NCBI GenBank assembly: GCA_905250025.1
Contig: CAJNOJ010000298.1
Span: 21,647-85,646 of the forward strand
Reading direction: 5' to 3'
Source: Adineta ricciae
Lineage: Eukaryota > Rotifera > Eurotatoria > Adinetida > Adinetidae
Length of the DNA: 64,000 nucleotides
In this document: positions 22,487 through 33,307 of the stretch, piece after piece
Position numbering within the stretch: position 1 is the stretch's first letter
Layout: each line of letters starts with the position of its first letter
Translations under genes and position numbers: made by a program
The notes under the pieces: model-generated
What the model saw: the letters and a program-made list of their open reading frames with translations, nothing else
What the model was told of the DNA's origin: nothing
Database searches by the model: none

Positions 22487-23896
22487 ATGGATGCCTCTAC
22501 TATTCAAACCATCTTAGGAATACTTCAATTAAAAGAAGACGATGTAACCAATATTTACCACCATGGTTCATGGGTTTATGGTACCAATTCGACGAAATCT
22601 GACCGTGACCTTCTCATCGTAACTCGTTTATCGAATAGTCAAACATTCAAATACTGGAATGACTTCGACTATTTTCATGAAGTATTTCGACATTATAAAA
22701 TCTTGGATAGATACGATGTTTGTGTTTACACAGCTGACGAACTTGAAGTTTTATTAGAAAAAAATTATTTGTTGGTTGTACAATGTCTTTTCGTACCTGA
22801 TGAATTTCAATTGAAAAATGAAGTTGATTTTCGAAAAATTTATTTGGACAAATATTATGATAAAATGAAAATTAAACGAGCAGGATTCTACGAAATGTAT
22901 CGTGATTGGAAATTGTATAGACGACAGGACGACTTATCACACGATTCAACGCTCAATGAAAGATATTTATCAAGACGAGATTATATTCTGAAACATTTCT
23001 TTCATGGTCTAAGATATTTAGATTTCGCCGATCAATTAATTCGAACACGTTCAATCTATGATTACCGACGTGTTACCAATATTTTTCATCAAATGAAAGA
23101 AATTCTTGCGAATTCAACGAATTTGGAAAGGTAAGAGACAACTCGTAAAACCATTCGTCATAGAATGAAATTTATCTTTAAATATTTGTTTTCTAGCGTA
23201 GCAGCGTTTACTGATTCGAAAAGAATGGAATTTCAATCACGACTGGATGAACTTGTACCAACAAACAACATCAAAGGATCATTTGAAGTATCTGTTACAT
23301 TCAATTGTTACGAAAATATTGAAAATTTGAAGAAAATTTGTGACGAAAATAATCGTTTTAAATTTCATGTAGAACAAATGATTATCTCAGCTGAATATGA
23401 AGGACAATGTCCATTCATAATTCAACAAATTGAAAGACAAATCTATGAAACTTTCCGAGAAGTGAATGTTGAACATATTAAAATTGAATCATTAATCACT
23501 AATGATGGTTTACCTGATACATCAATCGATACAAAATTATTTTGGAATCGACCATTTCATTTCACATTTTATTATCAAATACCATTTGACAAAGATCGAA
23601 AAGGAATGCTAATGACAAAAGCGGTCAATATTTGTCGATCGAAATTTGAATTGAATCCAAATGATTTGGATTTATTAGAGAAGCAATGGAATATCATTAC
23701 AGATGACAAAACTTATTATGTCAATGTTGTTAAAATATTCAATGTTTATCGAGAGAAAGCAATGCAAATCAATGATGGAATTATAAAACATGCAGCCGAG
23801 AATCATTTATTACTGACACCAATCAAACAGATGTTTATGGTTTATGAGAAAAATAATCATTCGGACGGTATTTTTACGCGAAGAACATTGATATAG
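22487..23896 (+). CDS. nucleotidyltransferase-fold protein (Pol-beta superfamily)
   Basis: Two exons, 22487-23130 and 23197-23896 (66-nt GT-AG intron), join in phase to 447 residues. The N-terminal part has H-H-G-S-W-V-Y-G followed by S-D-R-D-L-L-I-V, that is the G-S(x~10)D-x-D signature of nucleotidyltransferases, with both metal-binding Asp present. A helical region with Y-R-R-x-D and R-D-Y-I-L-K-H-F-F-H-G-L-R-Y follows. Exon 2 gives an alpha/beta domain of unknown type. Such enzymes add nucleotides to proteins, antibiotics or RNA; the substrate cannot be told. I recognise the fold, not the family. Confidence 0.65.
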
Positions 23897-24380
23897 AATC
23901 AATTATTGACCTTTTTGCGCTATTTGTCTTCTTACAATCTGATTCAGAACGTTCAAAATTATCCAGAATATGAGAACAATCGTAAAGATAAATTCCCTTA
24001 AGAATCCAAATGGATTATGAGGTCACTGTTTTTTCAGTTTGATGGAGAGAAATATCGAAAAGCTACTGATTGGTGTTTAGTTGTCATCCCATGTAGTAAG
24101 AAAATAATTTTAATAAATATGTTTATCTCTCCATTCTGAATGGAATCGGTAGCGTCACATGCTCATGAAAATACCGGATGGTTCAATGCTATATACTCTG
24201 TCGTAGTTCAAAAGACGTTCATTGAAGTCTATACTTTATAATATTACGTGAACGAAAAAACGATGAGTAATGCATCATCTCGCTCTACACATGTACATGA
24301 TGTATTTACTGCCGTTGTTCTTCTCTTTGAGCTATGGCAATACTTTTGATGACTGATGTTACTCTATCAGTTATACTTGC
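23897..24380. other. intergenic, no gene recognised
   Basis: AT-rich with no coding signal before the P450 remnant. Confidence 0.4.
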
Positions 24381-25353
24381 TTAAAACGACAACTAAATCA
24401 AGAAACGAATGGTCTACCTGGTACAAAACCTCAATTACTGTTTGGTAATTCATTACATTCAGGTGTTATAACCGGAAAAAGAACTTTCTCTGAAGTTATG
24501 CACGATTATCAACAAAAACATGGTGATAAGTTGTATTTCTATGGCTGGGTGTCCATCCACTTCTTGTATTCTGTTTATTTGAACAAGCTAAAACTCTATT
24601 AACTGACCGACAGATTTTCGAACGATCATCTGTATTTTTATCAAACTTTGACAATGGTCGTTATCGGATTCGTTGCATTTGATTATGATTAAGCGAGCGA
24701 AATGAATTCGAAGACGAAAATTATGTTTGAAGATTTTGTTTCTGTCGTAGTAGAGGTCATGTACCTTGCAAGTTTACCTCAATGAGTGGCGAAATTGTAT
24801 TTGAAATATCACAGAACGAATCGTCTTCTTCGAGAATTGATGGAGAATATTGTTGAATAAGAACGTCCGACAAATTCGATCTCGTCATTAAATAAAGAAA
24901 CCGGTGATGAACAGATTTCCTCAGGTTTAACACGATCGGAAACGTTTGCTGAAGTGTTAACAGCATTAGTCGCAGAATTTGAGACAACAGCAACAGGTAC
25001 AGCGTGGCCTATATTTTATCTAAGTAAAAATCCTTATGTGGAACAAAGAATGATCTTTTACTGTCAAACGATGTTCAATCCTTATCGATATTAACGAAAG
25101 AGAAACTCGACGCATTAACATATTGTGAACTTCTTACAAAAGAAGTTTTTCGTTTGGCTCCAGTTGCTAGTGTCACAACACGTCTTGCTTGTCTTGGACG
25201 AGATTTAGTATGGTTAGAATTAAAAATTGTTAGTGTTCGATTAATGCAACGTGGGATAACATTTGAAGGCACTCCTGAAACTATCGGTGGTTACGAAGAA
25301 CGGTTAACCTGTTTTCCAAAGAAAATGGCTGTTCGAATTCGTATTCTATCATA
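24381..25353 (+). pseudogene. cytochrome P450 pseudogene
   Basis: Scattered frames still spell P450 landmarks in order. N-terminal N-G-L-P-G-T-K-P-Q-L-L-F-G-N (about 24410) is followed after a frameshift by G-V-H-P-L-L-V-F-C-L-F-E-Q-A and L-L-T-D-R-Q-I-F-E. The I-helix region reads F-E-T-T-A-T (about 24980), the K-helix reads E-V-F-R-L-A-P-V-A (ExxR, about 25145), and the C-terminal strand reads M-A-V-R-I-R-I-L (about 25330). The heme-binding F-x-x-G-x-x-x-C segment is missing, deleted between the RDLV and WLELKIV blocks. Several frameshifts and stops make it non-functional. The CYP3/CYP4-like clan is a guess. Confidence 0.75.
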
Positions 25354-25731
25354 AAACTATCGAGAAGTTTCTTTTTAGCAAAGTAGATAAAACAAGCAAG
25401 CAAGTTCGTTGTTCACTTATTCCATCATTGTGTTTGTTTTTATATGTAAAGTGTTCATTCGATCTAGCGTAAAGCTTTTTAGCGCAGTGGTTCTGAATTG
25501 AATCTCCACTAAACTAAAAAAGAGCGTCTCATATTTTAGTGTTGTAAAGGTAAACGATCAGTCTGCATTTATGATATTATTTAGTAAAATATTAAAGAAT
25601 TTCCAGTCGGTAGAGTATAATTTTACTGTCTCTAATCTGTTACAGCTGCTGGTTCGCATGAGAAATCTCTTCGTCAATGGAGAAAAAATTGTTACTCATC
25701 GTGTACATTTATTTGTGAAAGCAACTCTCGT
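25354..25731. other. intergenic, no gene recognised
   Basis: No coding signal; spacer between the P450 remnant (+) and the minus-strand gene. Confidence 0.4.
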
Positions 25732-26238
25732 TTACAGCGCTAAAAGATGGTCAACATTATTTGAAGCGTAGAAATATGCGACATTTTCACTACTGGTTGT
25801 ATCTGATTCATCATCATCATCATCGCCCATCACTCGACCATTTGATATAGTCATTTTCAAAGATGGAAATAAATATGTTCCACCTTCATCTAAAATCGTC
25901 GGTTCAATACGAAGCTTTTGAGTCACTGTTGTCATCTCGTCACCAAATTTGATTACGACGCCATTTATTTCAATATCAATTCCATGATGAATTTCAAGTT
26001 CTTTCAAACAATTTGATGATATATCATAACTTAAAACAAAAAACACTTCATTATTATGATAAATATCTCGTTTTTGGCTAAGTTCCACTTCGTCATAAAG
26101 TCGATCATCTTTCTTGTAAGAATATTCTTTTAATATTGTTTTACGAATATGTTTGCGTTGATCATTCCATGTGATTGTTCTCTGTCCCAAATGATCATCA
26201 ATAGTAAAGCCAACGTCCGGTATATAAATCAATTTCAT
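25732..26238 (-). CDS. 168-residue protein, family unknown, acidic C-terminal stretch
   Basis: Intronless; true ATG at 26238. Balanced charged/hydrophobic composition reads as a soluble alpha/beta protein. Notable parts are the start M-K-L-I-Y-I-P-D-V-G-F, a central F-F-V-L-S-Y-D-I and I-E-I-N-G-V-V-I-K-F-G, a run of five Asp (about residues 139-143, encoded by GAT repeats), and the end Y-F-Y-A-S-N-N-V-D-H-L-L. The style resembles small bacterial uncharacterised proteins, so horizontal origin is possible, but that is an impression only. No signal peptide or TM. Confidence 0.5.
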   Translation of the reverse strand: MKLIYIPDVGFTIDDHLGQRTITWNDQRKHIRKTILKEYSYKKDDRLYDEVELSQKRDIYHNNEVFFVLSYDISSNCLKELEIHHGIDIEINGVVIKFGDEMTTVTQKLRIEPTILDEGGTYLFPSLKMTISNGRVMGDDDDDESDTTSSENVAYFYASNNVDHLLAL

Positions 26239-27202
26239 TTTATTTCAAATGTAAAAAGCGTCGACATCTTTTATACCTTGTACTTGCATCACAATGGCGC
26301 AATTCACACGAAAGATAATACACAGATAAACAATTCTTTTCTGATGAGCGTGTGTCTCAATACACAATAAAGTATAAGTACACCTAAGAATAATATTCTT
26401 CCTTCTAATCATCAATACTGGATTAACATACTTCATGAGAAAAACATGAATGATGAGCTATGAATTTTGATTGTTTTTTATGGCCAAGAATTTGCCAATT
26501 TTAACATTTAGTGAAATTTTGTATCGTGGTAGCTTTATGTTATACACAAACTTCATTTATCGCACAGACTGAAATACGTTACATAGGTTGTGACCAAGAT
26601 CAACAAGAACAAATGACGCAAATTATGAGGAGAAATCCTCATGATACATATATATATATATACGTATATACGTCAGCAGTTCCAAAAGTTATTGATTGGC
26701 AAATGTACTTATGTTCTACAGTTTTTGCTATTCGCTTGGATCATCATTGAAAGACATATTCTCATTTTTTGTGATCATTTATCATCAACTTGAAAGAAGC
26801 GAATATGTTTTCATTATCTCCCACCATTTATAATAATTCTTTACTGCTTGATCTATTATACTTTAAATTTTTTTGCTTCACAATGCGTTAATAATTTCCA
26901 TAATCTGAAACGATCTGTTTTTTTTCCTGGTGCATTTAACAATACCACACTCTTTCTGTATGATATAGTAATTCACAGAAGAAAAAGTAAACCAAAACTT
27001 GCTTTACATCAGACGTTCTGCTTTTATCACCATCACCCTTATCCTGCTGGCTATCTTTAATTATATGAAAAGAACATAAATACGAATCAAGATTGTATTT
27101 AGTTGGAATAGAAGGAAGCGTCTTCCACTTTAATTCGTGTTTAAAACCGTGCGAATATCGAGAGAATAAAAAAATAGAGGGAGTTATAAGATAATGTGAT
27201 AT
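26239..27202. other. intergenic, with TA microsatellite
   Basis: A run of alternating TA lies near 26648-26672. Short openings (26511-26750, 26848-27060) run through low-complexity DNA and show no motif. Confidence 0.35.
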
Positions 27203-28174
27203 TCAAAGTTTCTTTATGCAAATACCATATGGACGAACATCTTTGTCACTAGGATTTACCCAGTATTCATCGACATTAGTTTGATTATTTGATACTTTTA
27301 ATAATGTCTTAGGATTCACACGGTTTTGTAATATAATTAAATATTGAATATTGCCATGTGAGAATTTGACAGCATACCGTTCGGCTACTTCTAAATCTGG
27401 TGTTGAATATACACCGTATTGAAATGCAAATGTTTTGCCTTTGGTTAATTCAAAGCCGTCTATAGCAATCGTTCGAGCTTGATGAAAGCCAGTTCCATGA
27501 TATGATACAGGCCATTCACCATTTTTATCACTATCACCCAACCAAACCATATTTTCAAATTTGTCAGATACTTTAATCGCGAAGCGTTTCCATCCACAAG
27601 GTCGAACATAAGGCATTGATCCCCTTGTGAATACTCTATTGTTATCTTTTATCCTTGTAAAGTCGTGATCATATTGTGGATCCATGCTGGCAGGGTCCAA
27701 GACTAGTTGAGCTCCATCTCGCGTGCGAGTTAATACATGAAGAGTACATCTATCTTGTATTCCATACTCATGTAATCGTTTTTCATTCGTCAATGTCTTG
27801 CCGGCAAAAACGACGCGTCCTTCATTAGACAGTACCTCATTCGTGTTCTGTAACGCGTTTGTTACATGCTCAACAGTTACATTTGGATCTACATTAACTG
27901 TTATTTCCTTTCCAGACGACATTTTCGCATAGATTTCTATCTGGCGCACCGCAGTATTCAAATCTTTTTTTGTATTTGTTGCCTGATTCGCGGATCCATC
28001 ACCCACTTGACCATACGAATATGTTTTATCGTGATAATCTAATAGTGAAACATTCTCCTGGTCTACTGATGATCTTCGAGTAGATAATCGTAATTGTAGA
28101 GGAACGCCCATAATCGCAGATATACCGGCAACTAATACATCCTGATCGGTCGTGGTACGTTTTGCTGAAGACAT
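27203..28174 (-). CDS. ubiquitin-like domain fused to ART-like domain
   Basis: Intronless, 323 residues, ATG confirmed at 28174. Order: unconserved N-terminus (1-75); ubiquitin-like fold (about 78-150) with I-T-V-N-V-D-P-N-V-T-V, R-V-V-F-A-G-K-T-L-T and L-H-E-Y-G-I-Q-D-R-C-T-L-H-V-L; then a C-terminal domain (about 155-323). The latter has M-P-Y-x-R-P-C-G-W-K-R-F-A, W-P-V-S-Y-H-G-T and Y-G-V-Y-S-T-P-D-L-E-V-A-E-R-Y, ending R-P-Y-G-I-C-I. The YHGT and GVYSTP elements correspond to the His and Tyr strands of diphtheria/PARP-type ART folds. I know this domain pair as a family shared by rotifers and some fungi. It lacks a C-terminal Gly-Gly, so the ubiquitin-like part probably acts as a recognition module. 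Activity is unproven. Confidence 0.75.
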   Translation of the reverse strand: MSSAKRTTTDQDVLVAGISAIMGVPLQLRLSTRRSSVDQENVSLLDYHDKTYSYGQVGDGSANQATNTKKDLNTAVRQIEIYAKMSSGKEITVNVDPNVTVEHVTNALQNTNEVLSNEGRVVFAGKTLTNEKRLHEYGIQDRCTLHVLTRTRDGAQLVLDPASMDPQYDHDFTRIKDNNRVFTRGSMPYVRPCGWKRFAIKVSDKFENMVWLGDSDKNGEWPVSYHGTGFHQARTIAIDGFELTKGKTFAFQYGVYSTPDLEVAERYAVKFSHGNIQYLIILQNRVNPKTLLKVSNNQTNVDEYWVNPSDKDVRPYGICIKKL

Positions 28175-28606
28175 AGATGATACAAACCGATTATCTATTT
28201 TTAAAAAACATAATATTAGCTATTGGTTAGAAGGATGATACATTATATTCCCTAATGTTGCAAAATCATGCTTTCACTCTCACAACGACAAAAAATAAAA
28301 GTGTGGAGATAGTCAAGACTTTGTGTAAAAGAATAAGAAGAAAACAAGTCGTGAGATTTGATGATGAATCTTATCTGTTGTAATGATAAGAAATGCAAAA
28401 TTACCAACAAAGGCATTCTTCGAAAAGAAAAGTTCTGTAGTATATTGCATACACAGTTACTGAGACACTTCGAATTGAGAATAAATTTTCGGACAAATTC
28501 AGTTGATCCTTCATATGGTTGACGTTGGTGTAAGGAAGTGAAGGCAGCCATCATCACACTCTTCACATCTACCCATTTTAAAGTACACACATTTATATCT
28601 TAAACT
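28175..28606. promoter_or_regulatory. head-to-head promoter region between two ART-fold genes
   Basis: 432 bp between the divergent starts of the ubiquitin-like/ART gene (-) and the membrane PARP gene (+). Both promoters must lie here, which allows shared control. No TATA or known operator could be picked out with confidence. Confidence 0.4.
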
Positions 28607-29947
28607 ATGAAGTATCTTTCTCGAGCACTGTATTGCATGCAATTTGCATTCTCTGCTGCATGGCCTATGTCTGCTCTAGTTCCAATTAACTTGAGGGATA
28701 TCACGTTTACAGTAAGAGATCACCAATGGACTAACGGTAAGCCAAAGATCTTGTTATTATTAGCTTGAAAAGCTCAAAAAGTGAGCCCGAAAAGTTTATT
28801 GAAACACTGACACTCTATACGTACATGCCATAACGTCATCGAAATAATAATTAATTCTTCGCTTTGATTGGCTTACTCAACATTCATTATGTTTTCTGTT
28901 ATTATGCCTTAGACACTACGACAATTCGTCCAGAGTTGCATTTGAAACACCACTTACCGGTTATAATTGGAATAATAATTGGAGCTATTCTTGTTGCTAC
29001 AATATCGTCTGTCCTCTGTTGCTGTTACAAACGACGCCGCGACATAAAGCGCTGGAAAAAAGAGGAAGATCGACAGAGTAAGTTTTATTCCAACAAAAAC
29101 TAACTCGAATGTAATAAAAACTTGATCTTCGATATATCGTTTTCTCAACGGAGTCTCTCAAGTCATTTCTACGAGTATTCGTATACGTACAATAGTCTAA
29201 TATGTTATGGTAACTGCGTCACTATTCAAGGCACGATATACATTTTGATCCACGTGATCGTAACAGACATGACACTCTTGTTCGGAAACCTATTTTATGT
29301 GTTCTTTTTTTGTAGCACTGATTGAACTACAAAGTTATAAAATACCATCTACATGGGACATGACAGAAAATGGCACGCGTGCCGTAGTGCCATTTACATC
29401 AGATGAATACATGTCAATTTATACCAGATTCGATAAAGTGATGAAGAAGAACTATACGCAAATCATACAAATCGAACGAGTGCAGAACGAGCGATGGTAT
29501 AAGCAATATACAGCACATAGTGAAGATTTTCAAAAACGCCTTGGCAGAAATACTGAAAAACAACTTTATCATGGATGTACTCAGGAAGCAGCCAACTCAA
29601 TTATCGACAGTTGCTTCAACCGAAGTTTTGCCGGAGTGAATGGTAAGTTTGATTGATAGCTTGCTACAAGTTTTTATACGCTTTTGCTTCTTTATGTAGG
29701 AGTTGTTTATGGGGTAGGTGTATATTTTTCAACGGATGCAACTTATAGCCATAACTACGCTATACCAAATCCAAACGGAGAAAGATGCATGTTTGTAGCA
29801 CGTGTCTTGGTTGGCAATACTATTTTTGGTAATAGTTCGATGAAAACACCACCCGACAACTATGATTCAACCACGGATAATAAGCACATATTTGTTACCT
29901 ATCATGATGCTCAGGCGTTAGCGGAATATTTAATTACGTACAAGTAG
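28607..29947 (+). CDS. single-pass membrane PARP (mono-ART class)
   Basis: Four exons, 28607-28736, 28913-29077, 29316-29642 and 29700-29947, all GT-AG, join in phase to 289 residues. Order: possible signal peptide (1-25), short ectodomain, TM helix (about 59-81) followed by C-C-C-Y-K-R-R-R, then a cytoplasmic PARP catalytic domain (about 100-289). Landmarks: L-Y-H184-G, G-V-Y216-F-S, and I271 where PARP1 has its catalytic Glu (strand H-I-F-V-T-Y-H-D-A-Q). H-Y-I is the pattern of mono-ADP-ribosylating PARPs. The domain most resembles the PARP14/15 group. The juxtamembrane Cys cluster may be palmitoylated. A plasma-membrane or ER type I orientation is inferred from the positive-inside rule. 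Confidence 0.8.
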
Positions 29948-30282
29948 AAATTGACCAGTATTTGAGTGGGATTTGATGTCATTCGTGCAGGAGATCAATT
30001 AAAGTTCCTTAAAAATCGTTTGTTCTTACAAATTATAGAGAGTGAGGGTGAGGATGGATGTCAATGAATACGAGATATACATCGCACTTACACCAGCTTA
30101 ACCTCACTCGAGATAGAATAGTGACTATGGATACAAAGATGAACATCAATTAAATTGATAGAATGGATGAAATAATTACAAATAGAGATGAAGCTACTGT
30201 CTCCACACCAGTATTTATCGAACGAACATAATCGTTCATTGTAATTAAAATTCGACAGCAAAATGTCCGATCTATATAATAT
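29948..30282. other. intergenic, no gene recognised
   Basis: Follows the PARP stop; AT-rich without coding signal. Confidence 0.4.
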
Positions 30283-30481
30283 CTACTCGAAAACGATCAG
30301 CGGCATACAGGGTGTTTCGACAACGGAATTCATATACATCGCATTCATTAAACACTAGTACATCATAATCTGCTGTATCGGGTCTATCAAATCACTGTTG
30401 CCGATCGTTACATATATTTCGCTAGCCGAGACAAAATAGAGTGTACTTGCGTTCTAATCTGTCATAGCGTAACGTATCTTC
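30283..30481 (-). pseudogene. decayed coding fragment with two in-frame stops
   Basis: A single minus frame of about 66 codons reads like extracellular protein. It includes RLERKYTLFCLG, then a stop, and a Cys-containing block DYDVLVFNECDVYEFRCRN. The spacing of E-C-x-V-Y-E-F-R-C-R-N recalls LDL-receptor class A modules, which are common in bdelloid receptors. Two internal stops and no flanking exons mean it is a remnant. Family assignment is a guess. Confidence 0.3.
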
Positions 30482-31719
30482 ATGTTCTTGACTTCTATAC
30501 TAGAGTTCTATGTTCCCGGAAGAAATTATCTTGTAATTGCATCTGTTAATCTTTTGTTGAAGATGCGGAATCGATATACCTGCATTTTTTCGAAAGCTCT
30601 GACACAAACGTGGAACACCGAGATTCTTCAAGAATTTAGTTTTCAAATCCGTGCCCGCCTAAGTGCAGTATGATGAGCGTCTGAACGGAAATAATACACT
30701 TTGTAAATATATGAAAGCAAATAGTAACTTGAAATGATAGTTTCAGTGAGAATGTAGAACAAATAACCATATTAATTGTGTTTTTCACTGTAGAGAAGAA
30801 TTCTCTAACATCTATCCCATGATCACATATTAGAACGAGAGTACGTTTGATGCTCGTAAGAAACAACGAAATAATAAAAGAATGGTTGCTTTTCATCATC
30901 CGGAGTATAATGTTGTGATTGATCCATTCTTTTCAATTGTTATTGGTTTGTTAGACTATACTTCGTCTTGTGCTCGGTTAAACTCATGAAGGCAAACATC
31001 ATTGAGCTTAGTCGTGATGCATCTAACAAGAATGTGGTAACTATAGTTGACAAACTTAGTTCATATCGACGGTAATGTTAAAAGTGTGCGCATATTACCT
31101 ATAGTTGATGAAGGAAGTCGTGCAGACTAAAATGGATAAAAAATATTCTATTTTGTTTGTTATGAATGGTAGTTTACAGTACTGATATAACTATATGTTC
31201 ATCATTGAGAAGGAAAGAAGCGTGACAGTTTCAACCATAACGAATCATTAGCGTACGTGTTTGGTGTATTTTGGATTACCTTCAAGATTGTGAAAACATT
31301 GCTAAGTTTACACATATAAAATACTCAACTTCACTTTGCTTTGATATTTGTGCCATGATCTACACCAGAAATGGGACTTTCAAAATAGAAAACATAAATT
31401 TAGACACGAAGTGCATAGTTCTCGACAGAGGGAGCATTCATTGTAATACATTTCTTGAAGACATGCACAGCACTTTCTTTTACTGAAAAGTTTTCAAAAG
31501 AATAGACAATATATCTGTGCTACGTGTATTAAACTATAAGTTGAAGTGCTTACTACCACATGCACACAGTTATTTCACTCAAAGAATTAAGAAAAATCAA
31601 AAAAGTTAATGCAACAATTATAGTCCATTGTAAATTGACTGTATTTCAATTTTCTATAATTCACTTATAATAATATATTCATATGTCTTAAAAATTCTCG
31701 TTTATGATTTCGCCAGGGA
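30482..31719. other. intergenic, no gene recognised
   Basis: Only short openings (30636-30899 minus, 31271-31486 plus) with no motif. Confidence 0.35.
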
Positions 31720-32500
31720 GTGGATAAGACTAGTCGCTCCACTTGCATTTGATACATCTATTGTTAACTGTTCGAAAAACTTTGAAGAAGATTTTCTCTG
31801 CAAGCCTTTCTGTATCTTCGACCTCATCCTCAAAATTCAGTGAAATTGTCATCGTTACACTTGCTAAGTCAGGTATTAAATCCTTTGCTTCGAAACAACA
31901 ATTGTATGAAGCATTGAAAAAGCAAACTCATTGTCGATTTCTCAAATCTCATTTACCTACTGATACACTGGTTTGTTCAAGAAAAACGAAGTACATATTA
32001 GTTATTCGAGATGAGCGTGATGTTGCATGTATTTAATACCATCACCTTAACAATCTTATACATAGCATAGCGGCTTTGAAAAACCACAATCAATTAATAG
32101 AATATTCTAAAACCGTATACTGAATCAATCGAAGCTTCATTGTTTGCCTATATATGCTCATACTGAAACACATACCAATTACTTAATGTCTCACTATGGT
32201 CCATTATAATGAATTTAGGAGAGATTTGTTAAGTAATTCTTTTTATCACATGAAAGATAATACTAAACATTTTATTCAAGATGATTATTTTCTTGATGTG
32301 AAGATACAACTAATCAATGGACAGATATTTTAACCAAAGACGAATTGCAAAGTTATAAAACACGAGTTGTAGAAGAACTCGGTGAACAGTGCAATCAATG
32401 GCGTCACACTAGACAACTATCGAATATCAGTTATGAAATTTACTGTTTATTGATTCGAGAATTGTATAACATTGCTGTTCTTCATCTGCATTGAAATTCT
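31720..32500 (+). pseudogene. sulfotransferase pseudogene
   Basis: A plus-strand frame to 32036 has V-T-L-A-K-S-G (degenerate PAPS-binding P-x-S-G-T loop), R-F-L-K-S-H-L-P and [12 protein letters not shown], which is the core of cytosolic sulfotransferases. After stops, a block near 32320-32440 reads L-T-K-D-E-L-Q-S-Y-K-T-R-V-V-E-E-L-G-E-Q-C-N-Q-W, the usual C-terminal helix. The N-terminus and the catalytic His region are missing or scrambled. Non-functional. Confidence 0.65.
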
Positions 32501-33307
32501 CGATTTGCGAGTGAAAATATTTGCATTTGAAAGATTTTGTGAGATAAGCATACCTACCAACACAAAGAATGTTGGTGAGGATTGTCAATTTCAGGTTAAA
32601 TCTGCTTAAAATACGTTAATGAACTGAACAGTAATTTCATACTTATTTATTCTCAGACTCACATCTTCATTCTCACACATTTCCAAATTTACTTTTTTCT
32701 CTCTCGTCATGGTGATGACTAACAAAAAAACAAAATCATAACTTCAGTTTTACTCTTCCAGCGTAACTTATTTGTTCGGAAAACATAGTCAAAATCATAA
32801 AACTATTTATTGAAGTTGTTCGCCAATTTCACATTTACCGGAAAAGAAAATCACTCCAATGTTTCGGCATCGCTCATTGTCCTGATTTCATATTCAGTTC
32901 CTTTCATTTTTATGTTGTAACTCATCGCTTGCAAATGACATCGGACAAATTGCACTGATTTCGATTGTTTTGGAACAATACAAATAGCTGTCAGTTTTCT
33001 TATGCAAGAGCTAAATAACAAATGAATCATTTGTTGATTTCATGATTTCAATGCCTGATAAGAAGAAAAACAGTATTCCGCTTTTTTTGTAAAATAAGAA
33101 ATATGAAACAAACGGAAATGATGATTCGATTTCTACTACTCAACATTCGCCGGTTTACGCATGAGAGTGGAAAGATGATTTTGCAAAAAAAAACTTCATT
33201 TCCCGCAATAAACATCATCACTAAAAGGATACGAATGTTTTTCTCAAAATATTTTCAAACATTATTGTTAGATTCTTAAAAGAATAAAAGATGTCTTTTT
33301 AGGTCAT
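32501..33307. other. intergenic, upstream of the DUF616 gene
   Basis: No coding signal. T-rich just before the next ATG. Confidence 0.4.
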
